Assembly: GCA_963837485.1 (NCBI GenBank)
Contig: CAWINP010000005.1
Span: 137,237 to 201,236, forward strand
From: Solirubrobacter sp963837485
GTDB taxonomy: Bacteria; Actinomycetota; Thermoleophilia; Solirubrobacterales; Solirubrobacteraceae
Direction of reading: 5' to 3'
DNA: 64,000 nt
The position numbers were made by a program, and so were the translations under genes. Shown one piece after another: positions 8,662 through 16,795 of the stretch (its first letter is position 1; each line of letters begins with the position of its first letter). The notes beneath the pieces are model-generated. The model searched no databases and had not been told where the DNA came from. It worked only from the letters and a program-made list of their open reading frames with translations.

Positions 8662-9746
8662 GGGCCCGTGTTCACGAAGCGTTCGAAGCGCGCGAGCGCC
8701 TCCGGCATCCCCGCCCGCGCATAGCCGACGCGGAACCCGTTCGCCGGCCAGTCGAACACGCTCGCCGGGAGGATCATCACGCCCTCGCGGTCGGCGACCT
8801 TGCGGGCGAGCGCGTCGATGTCGCCGTCGCGCAGCTCGATCAGCCCGGTCGTCCCCGCCCGCGGGCGCACCCAGCTGAACGCCTCATTGCGGGCGATGAA
8901 GTCGTCGAGCACCGGCAGGTTGGCCTCGACGATCGCGCGCGAGCGGGCGAGCACGGCCTCGCGCGCCCGCAGCGCGATGATCGCCAGCAGCTCTGACGGC
9001 CCGGCGCTGCAGATGGTCAGGTAGTGCTTGAACGCGACCAGCTGCTCGCGCAGCTCGGCGTCACGCGTCGCGAGCCAGCCGATCCGCAGGCCGGCTAGCC
9101 CGAACGCCTTCGACATCACGCCCAGGCTCACGCCGCCGAGGTCGGCGGCCGCCGGCAGCCGCTCGTTGGGGTCGTGCTCGAGGAAGCGGTAGACCTCGTC
9201 CACGAACACGCGCGGGCCGAGCTCGAACAGCTCCCGCAGCGCGGTCTCCGACGGAAGCGAGCCCGTGGGCTGGTTGGGCGCATTGAGAACGATCAGCGAC
9301 GTGTTCGGACGCAGCTCGCGCCGGATCGCCTCCACGTCCAGCGTCCAGTCCGGCCGGAGCGGCACCACCGAGACCTCGGCGCCGCGCGAGCGCGCGACCT
9401 CATAGAGCGACTGGTAGGTCGGGACCACCACGATCACGTGGTCGCCCGGCTGCACGGCCACGCTCGCGAACGCGAAGATCGGCTCCTGCGCGGCCGCGAA
9501 GACGATCACGTCCTCGGCCGTGACGTGCTCGTAGAGCGAGGCGATCGCCTCGCGCAGCAGCGGGTGCCCGCGCACCTCGGTGTAGCCGAGCGTCAACGAG
9601 GACCACAGCTCGCGCATCTGCTCATCGGCGAGCGCGAGCAGGTCGTCCAGCCGCCACGGCTCGGCGTCGGAGGACGACAGCAGGTACGGAACGGAGAACT
9701 CGTAGCGCTCGAAGTACTGCTCGAGTAGGAACGGAGCTAGAGCCAC
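8637..9746 (-). CDS. PLP-dependent class I/II aminotransferase
   Basis: A 369-residue fold-type I aminotransferase. The substrate/PLP Asn is in VLNAPNQPTGSLPS, the PLP Asp segment is VFVDEVYRFLE, and the Schiff-base Lys is in GVMSKAFGLAGLRIGW; the C-terminal Arg segment is NGFRVGYARAG. The start is a GTG at 9746; the frame stays open upstream through ispG, but that part is only a shadow. The C-terminus ANVNGGR and stop lie inside the right arm of the palindromic element, so the element has probably rewritten the gene's last codons. The substrate is not identifiable. Confidence 0.85.
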   Translation of the reverse strand: MALAPFLLEQYFERYEFSVPYLLSSSDAEPWRLDDLLALADEQMRELWSSLTLGYTEVRGHPLLREAIASLYEHVTAEDVIVFAAAQEPIFAFASVAVQPGDHVIVVVPTYQSLYEVARSRGAEVSVVPLRPDWTLDVEAIRRELRPNTSLIVLNAPNQPTGSLPSETALRELFELGPRVFVDEVYRFLEHDPNERLPAAADLGGVSLGVMSKAFGLAGLRIGWLATRDAELREQLVAFKHYLTICSAGPSELLAIIALRAREAVLARSRAIVEANLPVLDDFIARNEAFSWVRPRAGTTGLIELRDGDIDALARKVADREGVMILPASVFDWPANGFRVGYARAGMPEALARFERFVNTGPANVNGGR

Positions 9747-9790
9747 GAGGTCGGATGATCGGGGTGGGGCGGAAGGGCTGCTCTGCCTCG

Positions 9791-11032
9791 TTACGCCCTT
9801 GTAAAGCGACGCCCGTCGACCGGCGACAGCGCCTCGTCGATGGCGTCGGCGTCCTGGAGGGCCTTCTCGGCCTCCAGGGCCGCGAGGCGCTCGGGCGTCA
9901 TCGCCGTGGCGTCCTCCTCGGAGGCCAGCCAGGCCGCGGCCTCGGCGGCGGCGGCCTCGTCGCGCGCGACCGTCTTGCCGGCCGCGTAGTACTTGTCGAT
10001 CTCCACGAACAGCTCGTCGACGAGGTCCTCGGTGCGGACCTTCTTGATCGGCTCGCCCTTGGAGTAGATCATCCCCATGTCCTTGGCGCCGGTGATGCCG
10101 AAGTCGGCGTGGCGGGCCTCGCCGATGCCGTTGACGGCGCAGCCGAGGATCGAGACCTCGATCGGGTCCGGGTAGGCCTCCAGCCGGCGCTCGACCTCGG
10201 CCACCACCGAGTCCATGTCGAACTGGAGCCGGCCGCACGTCGGGCAGGCGATCAGCACCGGGCCGCGCTCGCGGAGCTTGAGGGCCTTGAGGATCTCCCA
10301 CGCGACCTTGACCTCCTCCTCCGCATGGAAGGTGGAGAGCGAGATGCGGATCGTGTCGCCGATCCCATCAGCCAGCAGCGTGCCGAGCCCCACGGCCGAC
10401 TTCAGCGAGCCCGACCACTTCGTCCCCGCCTCGGTGATGCCGAGGTGCAGCGGGTACGGGATCCGGTCGCTGAGCAGGCGGTTCGCGGCGATCGTGTTGG
10501 GCACCGAGGTCGACTTGATCGAGACCTTGAAGTCGGTGAACGCGAGCCGCTCCATCAGCTCGACGAACTCGACGGCGGCCTGGACGAGCGCCTCGACCGG
10601 GTTGTCGAACTCGAGCTGGTGCAGATGCTTCGGGAGCGAGCCGGAGTTGACGCCGATGCGCATCGGCGTGCCGGCCGCCTTCGCCGCCGCGGCGACCTCG
10701 GCGACCTTGTCGGGCCCGCCGATGTTGCCGGGGTTCAGGCGGATGCAGTGCGCGCCCGCGTCAATCGACTTCAGCGCCAGCGTGTGGTTGAAGTGGATGT
10801 CGGCGATCACGGGGATCGGCGACTGCTTGACGATCGTCCGCAGCGCCTCCACGTCCTTCTCGCGCGGGACCGCGCAGCGCACGATGTCGGCGCCGGCATC
10901 GGCCACGCGCCGGATCTGGTCCAGCGTGGCCTGCAGGTTGGCGGTCTCCGTCTTGGTCATGGTCTGCACCACGACCGGGGCGCCGCCGCCGATCTGGACG
11001 CCGCCGACGTTCACCGAGCGCTCTGAAGCCAT
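9791..11032 (-). CDS. ispG: 4-hydroxy-3-methylbut-2-en-1-yl diphosphate synthase
   Basis: IspG (GcpE), the iron-sulfur enzyme of the MEP isoprenoid pathway; with dxr in this window it shows that the organism uses this route. At 413 residues it has the TIM-barrel half (MTKTETANLQATL, ADIHFNHTLAL, RLNPGNIGG) and the C-terminal cluster domain with Cys ligands in IACPTCGRLQFD and LGCAVNGIGEA. The last 60 or so residues are an alanine/glutamate-rich extension. It belongs to the conserved dxr-rseP-ispG-proS order, here separated from dxr by about 8 kb of accessory genes. Confidence 0.95.
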   Translation of the reverse strand: MASERSVNVGGVQIGGGAPVVVQTMTKTETANLQATLDQIRRVADAGADIVRCAVPREKDVEALRTIVKQSPIPVIADIHFNHTLALKSIDAGAHCIRLNPGNIGGPDKVAEVAAAAKAAGTPMRIGVNSGSLPKHLHQLEFDNPVEALVQAAVEFVELMERLAFTDFKVSIKSTSVPNTIAANRLLSDRIPYPLHLGITEAGTKWSGSLKSAVGLGTLLADGIGDTIRISLSTFHAEEEVKVAWEILKALKLRERGPVLIACPTCGRLQFDMDSVVAEVERRLEAYPDPIEVSILGCAVNGIGEARHADFGITGAKDMGMIYSKGEPIKKVRTEDLVDELFVEIDKYYAAGKTVARDEAAAAEAAAWLASEEDATAMTPERLAALEAEKALQDADAIDEALSPVDGRRFTRA

Positions 11033-11040
11033 CGCAACGG

Positions 11041-11046
11041 AGTCTA
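11041..11046 (-). promoter_or_regulatory. -10 box TAGACT, 8 nt before ispG
   Basis: On the minus strand TAGACT (TANNNT consensus) lies 8 nt before the ispG ATG at 11032, consistent with a leaderless transcript and with ispG having its own promoter. Confidence 0.45.
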
Positions 11047-11101
11047 GAAGCGCGCGCCGTCATTCAAGGTTATGGACTTGAAGCCGAAACAGTTGGTGGC
11101 T

Positions 11102-11124
11102 AAACTTTCGAGACCAAAACTTTC
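11102..11124 (+). promoter_or_regulatory. direct repeat AAACTTTC, possible MarR operator
   Basis: AAACTTTC occurs at 11102-11109 and 11117-11124, 15 bp apart, in an AT-rich patch between ispG and the divergent exporter gene. This is the only AT-rich segment nearby and lies just ahead of an exporter-MarR operon, so autoregulation by the MarR protein at this site is plausible. No experimental site is known to me. Confidence 0.35.
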
Positions 11125-11145
11125 AGGCGCTAACGGAATTCTCAT

Positions 11146-12609
11146 ATGACCTCACCCTCCTCCCGAATCGAGCCGCACGTCTGGCGAATCGCGATCGTGG
11201 TGATCCTCGGCGCGATCATGTCGGTGCTCGACACGACGATCGTCAACGTCGCGCTCCAGACGCTCTCGCGCGACCTGCACACGACGCTGGACGGCATCCA
11301 GTGGGTCGTCACCGGCTACCTGCTCGCGCTCGCCGCCGTGATCCCCGTCTCCGGCTGGGCCGCCGCCCGCTTCGGCGCCCGCCGCATGTACATCATCTCG
11401 ATCGTCCTCTTCACGCTCGGCTCGCTGCTCTCCGGCCTCGCATGGTCGGCCGGCACGCTGATCGGCGCACGCGTCCTGCAGGGCCTCGGCGGCGGCATGA
11501 TCATGCCGATCGGCCAGATGATCCTCGTGCGCGCGGCCGGACCGCGCAACATGGCGCGCGTCATGAGCGCGATCGGCATCCCGATCATCCTCGCCCCGGT
11601 CTTCGGGCCGACGCTCGGCGGCCTGCTCGTCGAGCACGTCGGCTGGCAGTGGATCTTCTTCGTCAACCTCCCCATCGGCGTGGCCGCCGTGTTCGCCGCG
11701 CTGCGTCTTCTCCCCGCGGAGAAGGGATCACCCGCGACGGCCGGTCGCCTCGACGCCCTGGGCCTGTCGCTCGTGGCGACCGGCCTGGTCGGGGTCACCT
11801 ACGGCCTCGCCGAGAGCGGCTCCGCCGGCAGCCTGACCGCCCCGCAGGTCCTGATCCCGCTGGTTCTCGGCATCGTGCTCGTCGCCGCGTTCGTGCTCCG
11901 CGCGCTGCGGATCCCGAACCCGCTGCTCGACATGCGCCTGTACGCGAACAAGGCGTTCGCGTCGGCGTCGGTGACGATGTTCGCGCTCGGCGCCGCGCTG
12001 TTCGGCGCGATGGTGCTGATGCCGCTGTATTTCCAGACGGTGCGCGGCGAGGACGCCGTGGCCACCGGCCTGCTGGTCGCCCCGCAGGGCATCGGCGCGG
12101 CGATCGCGATGGGGCTGTCCTCGCGCTACGTCGAGCGCTACGGCGGCGGGCTCACCGCGCTGGTGGGCGGCGTGATCACGCTGATCGCCACCGTGCCGTT
12201 CGTGCTGATCGGCGCCGAGACCTCGTATTGGCTCATCTCGGCTGCGATGATCGTGCGAGGCTTTGGTATCGGAATGTCGATGATGCCGGCGATGTCGGCC
12301 GCCTACGCCGTGCTGCGCCCTGACCAGATCAACACCGCGACGCCCCAGCTGAACGTGCTTCAGCGCGTCGGCGGCTCGATCGGCACCGCGATTCTCGCGG
12401 TCTCGCTCCAGAACGGCATCAGCGCGCTGTCCACGCCGACGCCGGCGGGCGTCGCCGCCGCGTTCGCCGACACCTACTGGTGGGTGATGGCGATCACCGT
12501 CGTCGCGCTGCTGCCGACGATCGTCCTGACCGTCGTCGAGCGCCGCGCGAAGGCCGAGCACCAGACGCACTCGGTGCCCGCCGACGCCGTGGTTGAGGCT
12601 GCCGCATGA
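11146..12609 (+). CDS. MFS multidrug exporter, DHA2 (EmrB/QacA) family
   Basis: A 487-residue membrane protein with about 14 hydrophobic helices, typical of the 14-TM DHA2 drug:H+ antiporters. Motif D1 is MSVLDTTIVNVALQTL, motif A is AARFGARRMY, and the antiporter motif C is APVFGPTLGGLLVE. It probably exports a toxic organic compound using the proton gradient. The downstream MarR gene starts inside its last codon (ATGA overlap), so regulator and pump are translated together. The substrate cannot be predicted. Confidence 0.9.
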   Translation: MTSPSSRIEPHVWRIAIVVILGAIMSVLDTTIVNVALQTLSRDLHTTLDGIQWVVTGYLLALAAVIPVSGWAAARFGARRMYIISIVLFTLGSLLSGLAWSAGTLIGARVLQGLGGGMIMPIGQMILVRAAGPRNMARVMSAIGIPIILAPVFGPTLGGLLVEHVGWQWIFFVNLPIGVAAVFAALRLLPAEKGSPATAGRLDALGLSLVATGLVGVTYGLAESGSAGSLTAPQVLIPLVLGIVLVAAFVLRALRIPNPLLDMRLYANKAFASASVTMFALGAALFGAMVLMPLYFQTVRGEDAVATGLLVAPQGIGAAIAMGLSSRYVERYGGGLTALVGGVITLIATVPFVLIGAETSYWLISAAMIVRGFGIGMSMMPAMSAAYAVLRPDQINTATPQLNVLQRVGGSIGTAILAVSLQNGISALSTPTPAGVAAAFADTYWWVMAITVVALLPTIVLTVVERRAKAEHQTHSVPADAVVEAAA

Positions 12610-13070
12610 CCGTCCTCACCGACCGCGCCGCGCTCGTCGAGGAGCTGCGTACCGCGTTCGGCGAGATGCTCGGGGCCGAGCGCCGCCTGCGCGGCCGCGA
12701 CCAGCACCGGCGCGCGATGGGCGAGCTCTCGCACCATCACATCCGCGCGCTGTTCAGCCTCGACAAGGACCCTGAGGTCACGGCCGGCTGCCTGGCCAAG
12801 ACCGCCGAGCTCTCCCCCGCGAGCATGACCGCGATGCTCGATCAGCTCGAGCAGTGGGGCCTGGTGACGCGCCGCCGGAGCGCCGAGGACCGCCGCCAGG
12901 TGCTTGTCTCGCTGACCGAGAAGGGCCGCGAGAAGGTCGAGGCCAAGCGCGACGCGTGGATCGCGAAGTTCCTCGAGGCGGTGGGCGAGCACTCCGACGA
13001 CGAGCTCGCCGCCGCGGTCCGCGTCATGCGGACCGTTGGTGGGTTCCTCGACACGCTGGGCCGCGACTAG
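12606..13070 (+). CDS. MarR family transcriptional regulator
   Basis: A 154-residue winged-helix regulator. The recognition region is LAKTAELSPASMTAMLDQLEQWGLVTRRRS, followed by the beta wing EDRRQVLVSLTEKGREKVE. These dimers usually repress their own operon until a ligand binds. Its start overlaps the exporter's stop by 4 nt, so it very likely controls that exporter, perhaps through the AAACTTTC repeats at 11102-11124. Confidence 0.9.
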   Translation: MTVLTDRAALVEELRTAFGEMLGAERRLRGRDQHRRAMGELSHHHIRALFSLDKDPEVTAGCLAKTAELSPASMTAMLDQLEQWGLVTRRRSAEDRRQVLVSLTEKGREKVEAKRDAWIAKFLEAVGEHSDDELAAAVRVMRTVGGFLDTLGRD

Positions 13071-13153
13071 CGCCCACGCTCTCGGGTCTGCCGGAAGGCG
13101 GCTCGGGGGCGCGCAGGATCGAACGGCGGCCGCCGCAGGCCGACGGTTAGAGC

Positions 13154-13871
13154 ATGCTCGACACCGTCACCGATACCGCCGTCGCGCTCGAGGGCGTGCG
13201 CAAGGTCTACGGTCGCGGCGAAAGCGCGGTCGTGGCGCTGGACGGCGTCGACCTCGCGTTCGCCCGCGGCTCCTTCACCGCTGTCATGGGGCCGAGCGGC
13301 TCCGGCAAGAGCACGTTCCTGAACGTCGCCGCCGGCCTGGACCGCCCGTCGGCGGGCTCCGTCGGGCTCGGCGGGATCGACCTCGCCGGGCTGAGCGAGA
13401 AGCAGCTCACCGTGCTGCGGCGCGAGCGCGTCGGCTTCGTCTTTCAGGCGTTCAACCTGATGCCGGCGCTGACCGTGGCGCAGAACATCTCGTTGCCGCT
13501 GCGGCTCGCCGGGCGCCGCCCGGACCGCGCGTGGATGCGCGAGGTCGTCGAGCGCCTCGGCCTGGCGAAGCGGCTGCGCCATCGTCCGGCGCAACTGTCG
13601 GGCGGCCAGCAGTAGCGGGTCGCGATCGCGCGGGCGCTCGTCACCCGGCCAGAGGTGCTGTTCGCCGACGAGCCCGAGCGATAGCGGTGATGAGCGCGCA
13701 GCGCGAGGCAGCGGCGCGCTGGACACGCACACGAGCGCCGAGATCCTTGCGCTGCTGCGCGAGATCGTCGACGCCGACGGGCAGACCGTGGTGATGGTCA
13801 CGCACGACCCCGTCGCGGCCGAGTACGCGGATCGCTCCGTGCACTTCGCCGACGGCCGAGTGGTGGAGTGA
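13154..13871 (+). pseudogene. decayed ABC transporter ATPase (LolD/MacB type)
   Basis: The first 153 codons encode a normal ATPase: Walker A GPSGSGKSTFLN, Q-loop FVFQAFNLMPALT, and signature LSGGQQ. A TAG then replaces what is normally a third Gln codon. The same frame continues with VAIARALVTRPEVLFADEP (Walker B), is broken again by about 37 inserted nt carrying stop codons near 13677-13713, and resumes as LDTHTSAEILALL and the H-loop VMVTHDPVAAEYADR up to the TGA at 13869. Two independent lesions inside the nucleotide-binding fold make it non-functional. The partner permease downstream is also broken. Confidence 0.85.
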
Positions 13872-13874
13872 GCC

Positions 13875-14880
13875 ATGCTGCGCCTGGCAATCCTCGGCAT
13901 GCGCGGGCGGCTCAGCGCGTTCACCGGAGCGTTCGTTGCGCTGTTCGTCGCCGCAATTCTCGTGATGGCCTGTGGCGTCCTGCTCGAGTCCGGCATCCGC
14001 GCGCACCCGCCGGTGGAGCGCTACGCGGCCGCCACCGCGGTGATCGCGGGGCGCCAGACCACCGGCCCCGACCATGACGTCGTCCTGACCGAGCGCGCCC
14101 GGTGGATGCGGCGGTGGCCGCGCGGGTCGGCGGGATCGCCGATTACGCCTCGCCGGGCCGCGGCGTTACCGCTCACGGGTGGAGCAGCGCCGCGCTCGCG
14201 CCGTACGAGCTGACCCGCGGCCGCGCCCCGGAGCGTCCCGGCGCGACGGTGGCGACGGCGCGCCGGCCACCGCCCGCGTCGTGGCGATCTACGACCGCGA
14301 GCTCGCGTTCGGCGACGCCGTCCTCTCCCCCGCGCTCGCCGCCGGCCATCTGACCGACGATCGGCTCGGGATGATCTCGGTCGCCACGCGCCATCCCGCG
14401 GCGGTGGCGAAGCGCCTGCGGGCCGATGGCGTGCGTGTCGCAAGCCGCGCGCAGCTCGCGAGCGCGACCGACGAGCAGCGCGAGACGCAACGCTGGCTCA
14501 ACGGGGTGCTCGTGCTCGTGATCTTCGCGTTCACGTCGATCGCCGTCGTGAACACGTTCACGATGATCGCCCTGCAGCGAGGGCGTGAGCTCGGGCTCCT
14601 GCGGCTCGTCGGCGGGACGGCGCGCCAGGTGCTCGCGATGACGCGCTGGGAGGCCGTGATCGCCGTGCTCACCGGCATCGGGGCCGGGATCGCGATCTCG
14701 CTCGCGACGCTGATCCCGTTCAGCATCGCGCTGACCGGCTCGGCGATGCCCTACGTCCCGCTCGACCAGTCTGCCGCGATCGCCGGCGTGGCCGGCGTGC
14801 TCGGGCTGCTGGCCGCCCAGCTGCCGACGCGACTTGGGCTCAGGCGGCGCCCGATCGAGGCGATCGGGCTTCGCGAGTAG
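13875..14880 (+). pseudogene. decayed FtsX-like ABC permease
   Basis: Starts 3 nt after the ATPase remnant. The N-terminus (MLRLAILGMRGRLSAF plus a transmembrane helix) is in one frame, the sequence DAAVAARVGGIADYASPGRG in a second from about 14102, and VVAIYDRELAFGDAVLSP through the C-terminal three-helix FtsX domain (VLVIFAFTSIAVVNTFTMIALQRGRELGLLRLVGG) in a third. Family members are usually around 800 residues with two FtsX domains; only about 330 codons remain, so the middle has been lost as well as frameshifted. The end overlaps the convergent GGDEF gene. Confidence 0.8.
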
Positions 14881-16756
14881 GCAGCGCGAGCGGGCCGAGC
14901 ACGTCGAGCAGCGCCGCGACGATCTCCGGATCGAGCTGGGACCCGGCCGCCGCGCGCAGCTGCTGCGCCGCCTCGGCGGGCGACAGCGCGGGCGAGTACG
15001 GGCGCGCCGAGGTCATCGCCGAGTAGCCGTCGGCGGCCGCCACGATCCGCGCCTCGACCGGGATCTGCGCTCCGGCCAGGCCGTCCGGGTACCCGGTGCC
15101 GTCGAAGCGCTCGTGGTGATGACGGACGGTGGGCGCCGCGTCGCGCAGCTGGGCGAAGCGGGCGACGATGTCCGCCCCGGCGGCGGGGTGCGAGCGCATC
15201 AGCTCCCACTCGGCGCCGTTCAGCGGGGCGGGCTTGTCGAGGATCGAGTCCGGGACCGCGACCTTGCCGATGTCGTGCAGCCAGCCGCCGAGACGGCAGC
15301 GCCAGACCTCGGCCTCCGGCAGCCCGAGCCGCTCGGCGATCAGCGTCGCGTAGAGCGCGACCTCGGCGGCGTGCGCCTCCGGCTCCTCGTCGCGCAGGCC
15401 GGCGACATAGGCGAGCGCCCGCGCCATCCCGATGCCCTCGGGCTCGCGCGCCGCGGTCGCCGTCCCGCGGGCGCCGGACGACAGCGCGACCCGGTTGCGT
15501 CCGAGCCGCTTGGCCGCGTACAGGCGGCGGTCCGCCGCCTCGGCGAGCACGTCGAGCGAGCCCTGGCCGCGGACCGCGCCGAGCGAGATCGTCTGCTCGA
15601 TCGCGACCGCCCCGGCGATGAACGGGCGCGCGGCGACGGCCTCGCGCAGGCGCTCGGCGCGCGCCTGCAGCTCGGCGTCCGTGAGGACGCCGGCCAGCAG
15701 CACCGCGAACTCCTCCCCGCCCCAGCGGCCGAGGCAGTCGTCGGGGCCGAGCACGCCGCGCAGGCGCGCCGCGAGCTCGACCAGCACGGCGTCGCCGACC
15801 GCGTGGCCGTGGCCGTCATTGACCTGCTTGAAATGGTCGGCGTCGAGCAGCACCAGGCCGTGCGGACGCTCCGCCAGGCGCGCCTCGGCCAGCTCGGCGA
15901 AGTGCGCGCGGTTGTGGACGCCGGTGAGCGCGTCCACGCGCGCGCTGCGGCGCAGCTCGTCCTCCAGCCGGCGGCGCTCGGTGACGTCGCGGCTGATGCC
16001 GTCGTAGAGCAGCGCGCCGTCGGCGTCCCGGCGCGGCACCATGCGCTCGTGGACGATGCGCTCGCGGCCGTCGACGCCGCGCAGCCGGTACTCCATCTCG
16101 ACCGGCTCGCCGAGCGGCAGGCGCGCGGCCAGCGCACGCCAGCGCGACACGTCGTCGGGGTGCAGCAGCGCCTCCCACGAGCGGTCGTCGCCGGCGACGC
16201 GGCCGCCGAGCAGACGCTCGCGATGCGGGCCGCGATAGACGACCTCGTAGCCGTCCCCGTGCACGCGCAGCGTGAACAGGTGGTCGTCCATCGCCTCGAT
16301 CACGCGCGACATCGCGGCGTGCGCGCCGGCCAGCTCGGCGCGCATGCGACGCCGCTCGGTGACGTCGGAGACGATGCCGCTGATCTCGATCAGGCCGTCG
16401 TCGCGCCGGCGCGTGGCGGCGCGGTCGTGGACCCAGCGGGTGACCCCGTCGGCGCCGCGCAGCCGGTACTCGGCCTCGGCCGGCTCGCCGCGGGAGAGCC
16501 GCTCGTTGAACGCGTCGTAGGCGGCGCGGTCGTCGGGGTGCAGCGCCGCCTCCCAGTTCTCCATCGCGGCGTCCGGCTCGGCGCCGCCGAGCAGCCGGTC
16601 CGCGCCGGGGCCCTGGAAGATCTCCTTGATCGTCCCGTCCTCGAGCACGAGGGCGAGGTAGACGTGCTCTCCGAGGACGTCGAGCAGGCTCGTGAAGCGG
16701 TCACGCTGCTCAGCCAGACGCGCCTCCGCGTCCCGGTCCGGAAATAGACGTCTCAC
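14840..16756 (-). CDS. PAS-PAS-GGDEF-HD-GYP cyclic-di-GMP signalling protein
   Basis: A 638-residue soluble protein. Two PAS domains (about 15-135 and 150-265, each ending in a DVTERRR-like linker) sense a signal. A GGDEF domain (about 270-430) has the active loop RWGGEEF; the upstream inhibitory I-site keeps Asp but has Gly instead of Arg, so product inhibition is probably lost. An HD-GYP domain (about 450-620) has HDIGK, HHERFDGTGYP and the final metal-binding Asp. It could thus both make and degrade c-di-GMP; the balance is unknown. The start is a GTG preceded closely by GGAGG. It is a candidate input for the RsiG-like protein near position 300. Confidence 0.9.
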   Translation of the reverse strand: MRRLFPDRDAEARLAEQRDRFTSLLDVLGEHVYLALVLEDGTIKEIFQGPGADRLLGGAEPDAAMENWEAALHPDDRAAYDAFNERLSRGEPAEAEYRLRGADGVTRWVHDRAATRRRDDGLIEISGIVSDVTERRRMRAELAGAHAAMSRVIEAMDDHLFTLRVHGDGYEVVYRGPHRERLLGGRVAGDDRSWEALLHPDDVSRWRALAARLPLGEPVEMEYRLRGVDGRERIVHERMVPRRDADGALLYDGISRDVTERRRLEDELRRSARVDALTGVHNRAHFAELAEARLAERPHGLVLLDADHFKQVNDGHGHAVGDAVLVELAARLRGVLGPDDCLGRWGGEEFAVLLAGVLTDAELQARAERLREAVAARPFIAGAVAIEQTISLGAVRGQGSLDVLAEAADRRLYAAKRLGRNRVALSSGARGTATAAREPEGIGMARALAYVAGLRDEEPEAHAAEVALYATLIAERLGLPEAEVWRCRLGGWLHDIGKVAVPDSILDKPAPLNGAEWELMRSHPAAGADIVARFAQLRDAAPTVRHHHERFDGTGYPDGLAGAQIPVEARIVAAADGYSAMTSARPYSPALSPAEAAQQLRAAAGSQLDPEIVAALLDVLGPLALPTREARSPRSGAA

Positions 16757-16795
16757 ACGGCCTCCACTGAGTGATCGACCGGTGAGGAACCCGAT

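Noticed and set aside
9746..10301. An N-terminal extension of the aminotransferase by about 185 codons
   Set aside because: The extension lies wholly within ispG in another frame and is Arg/Gly-rich; the family fold begins at the GTG at 9746.
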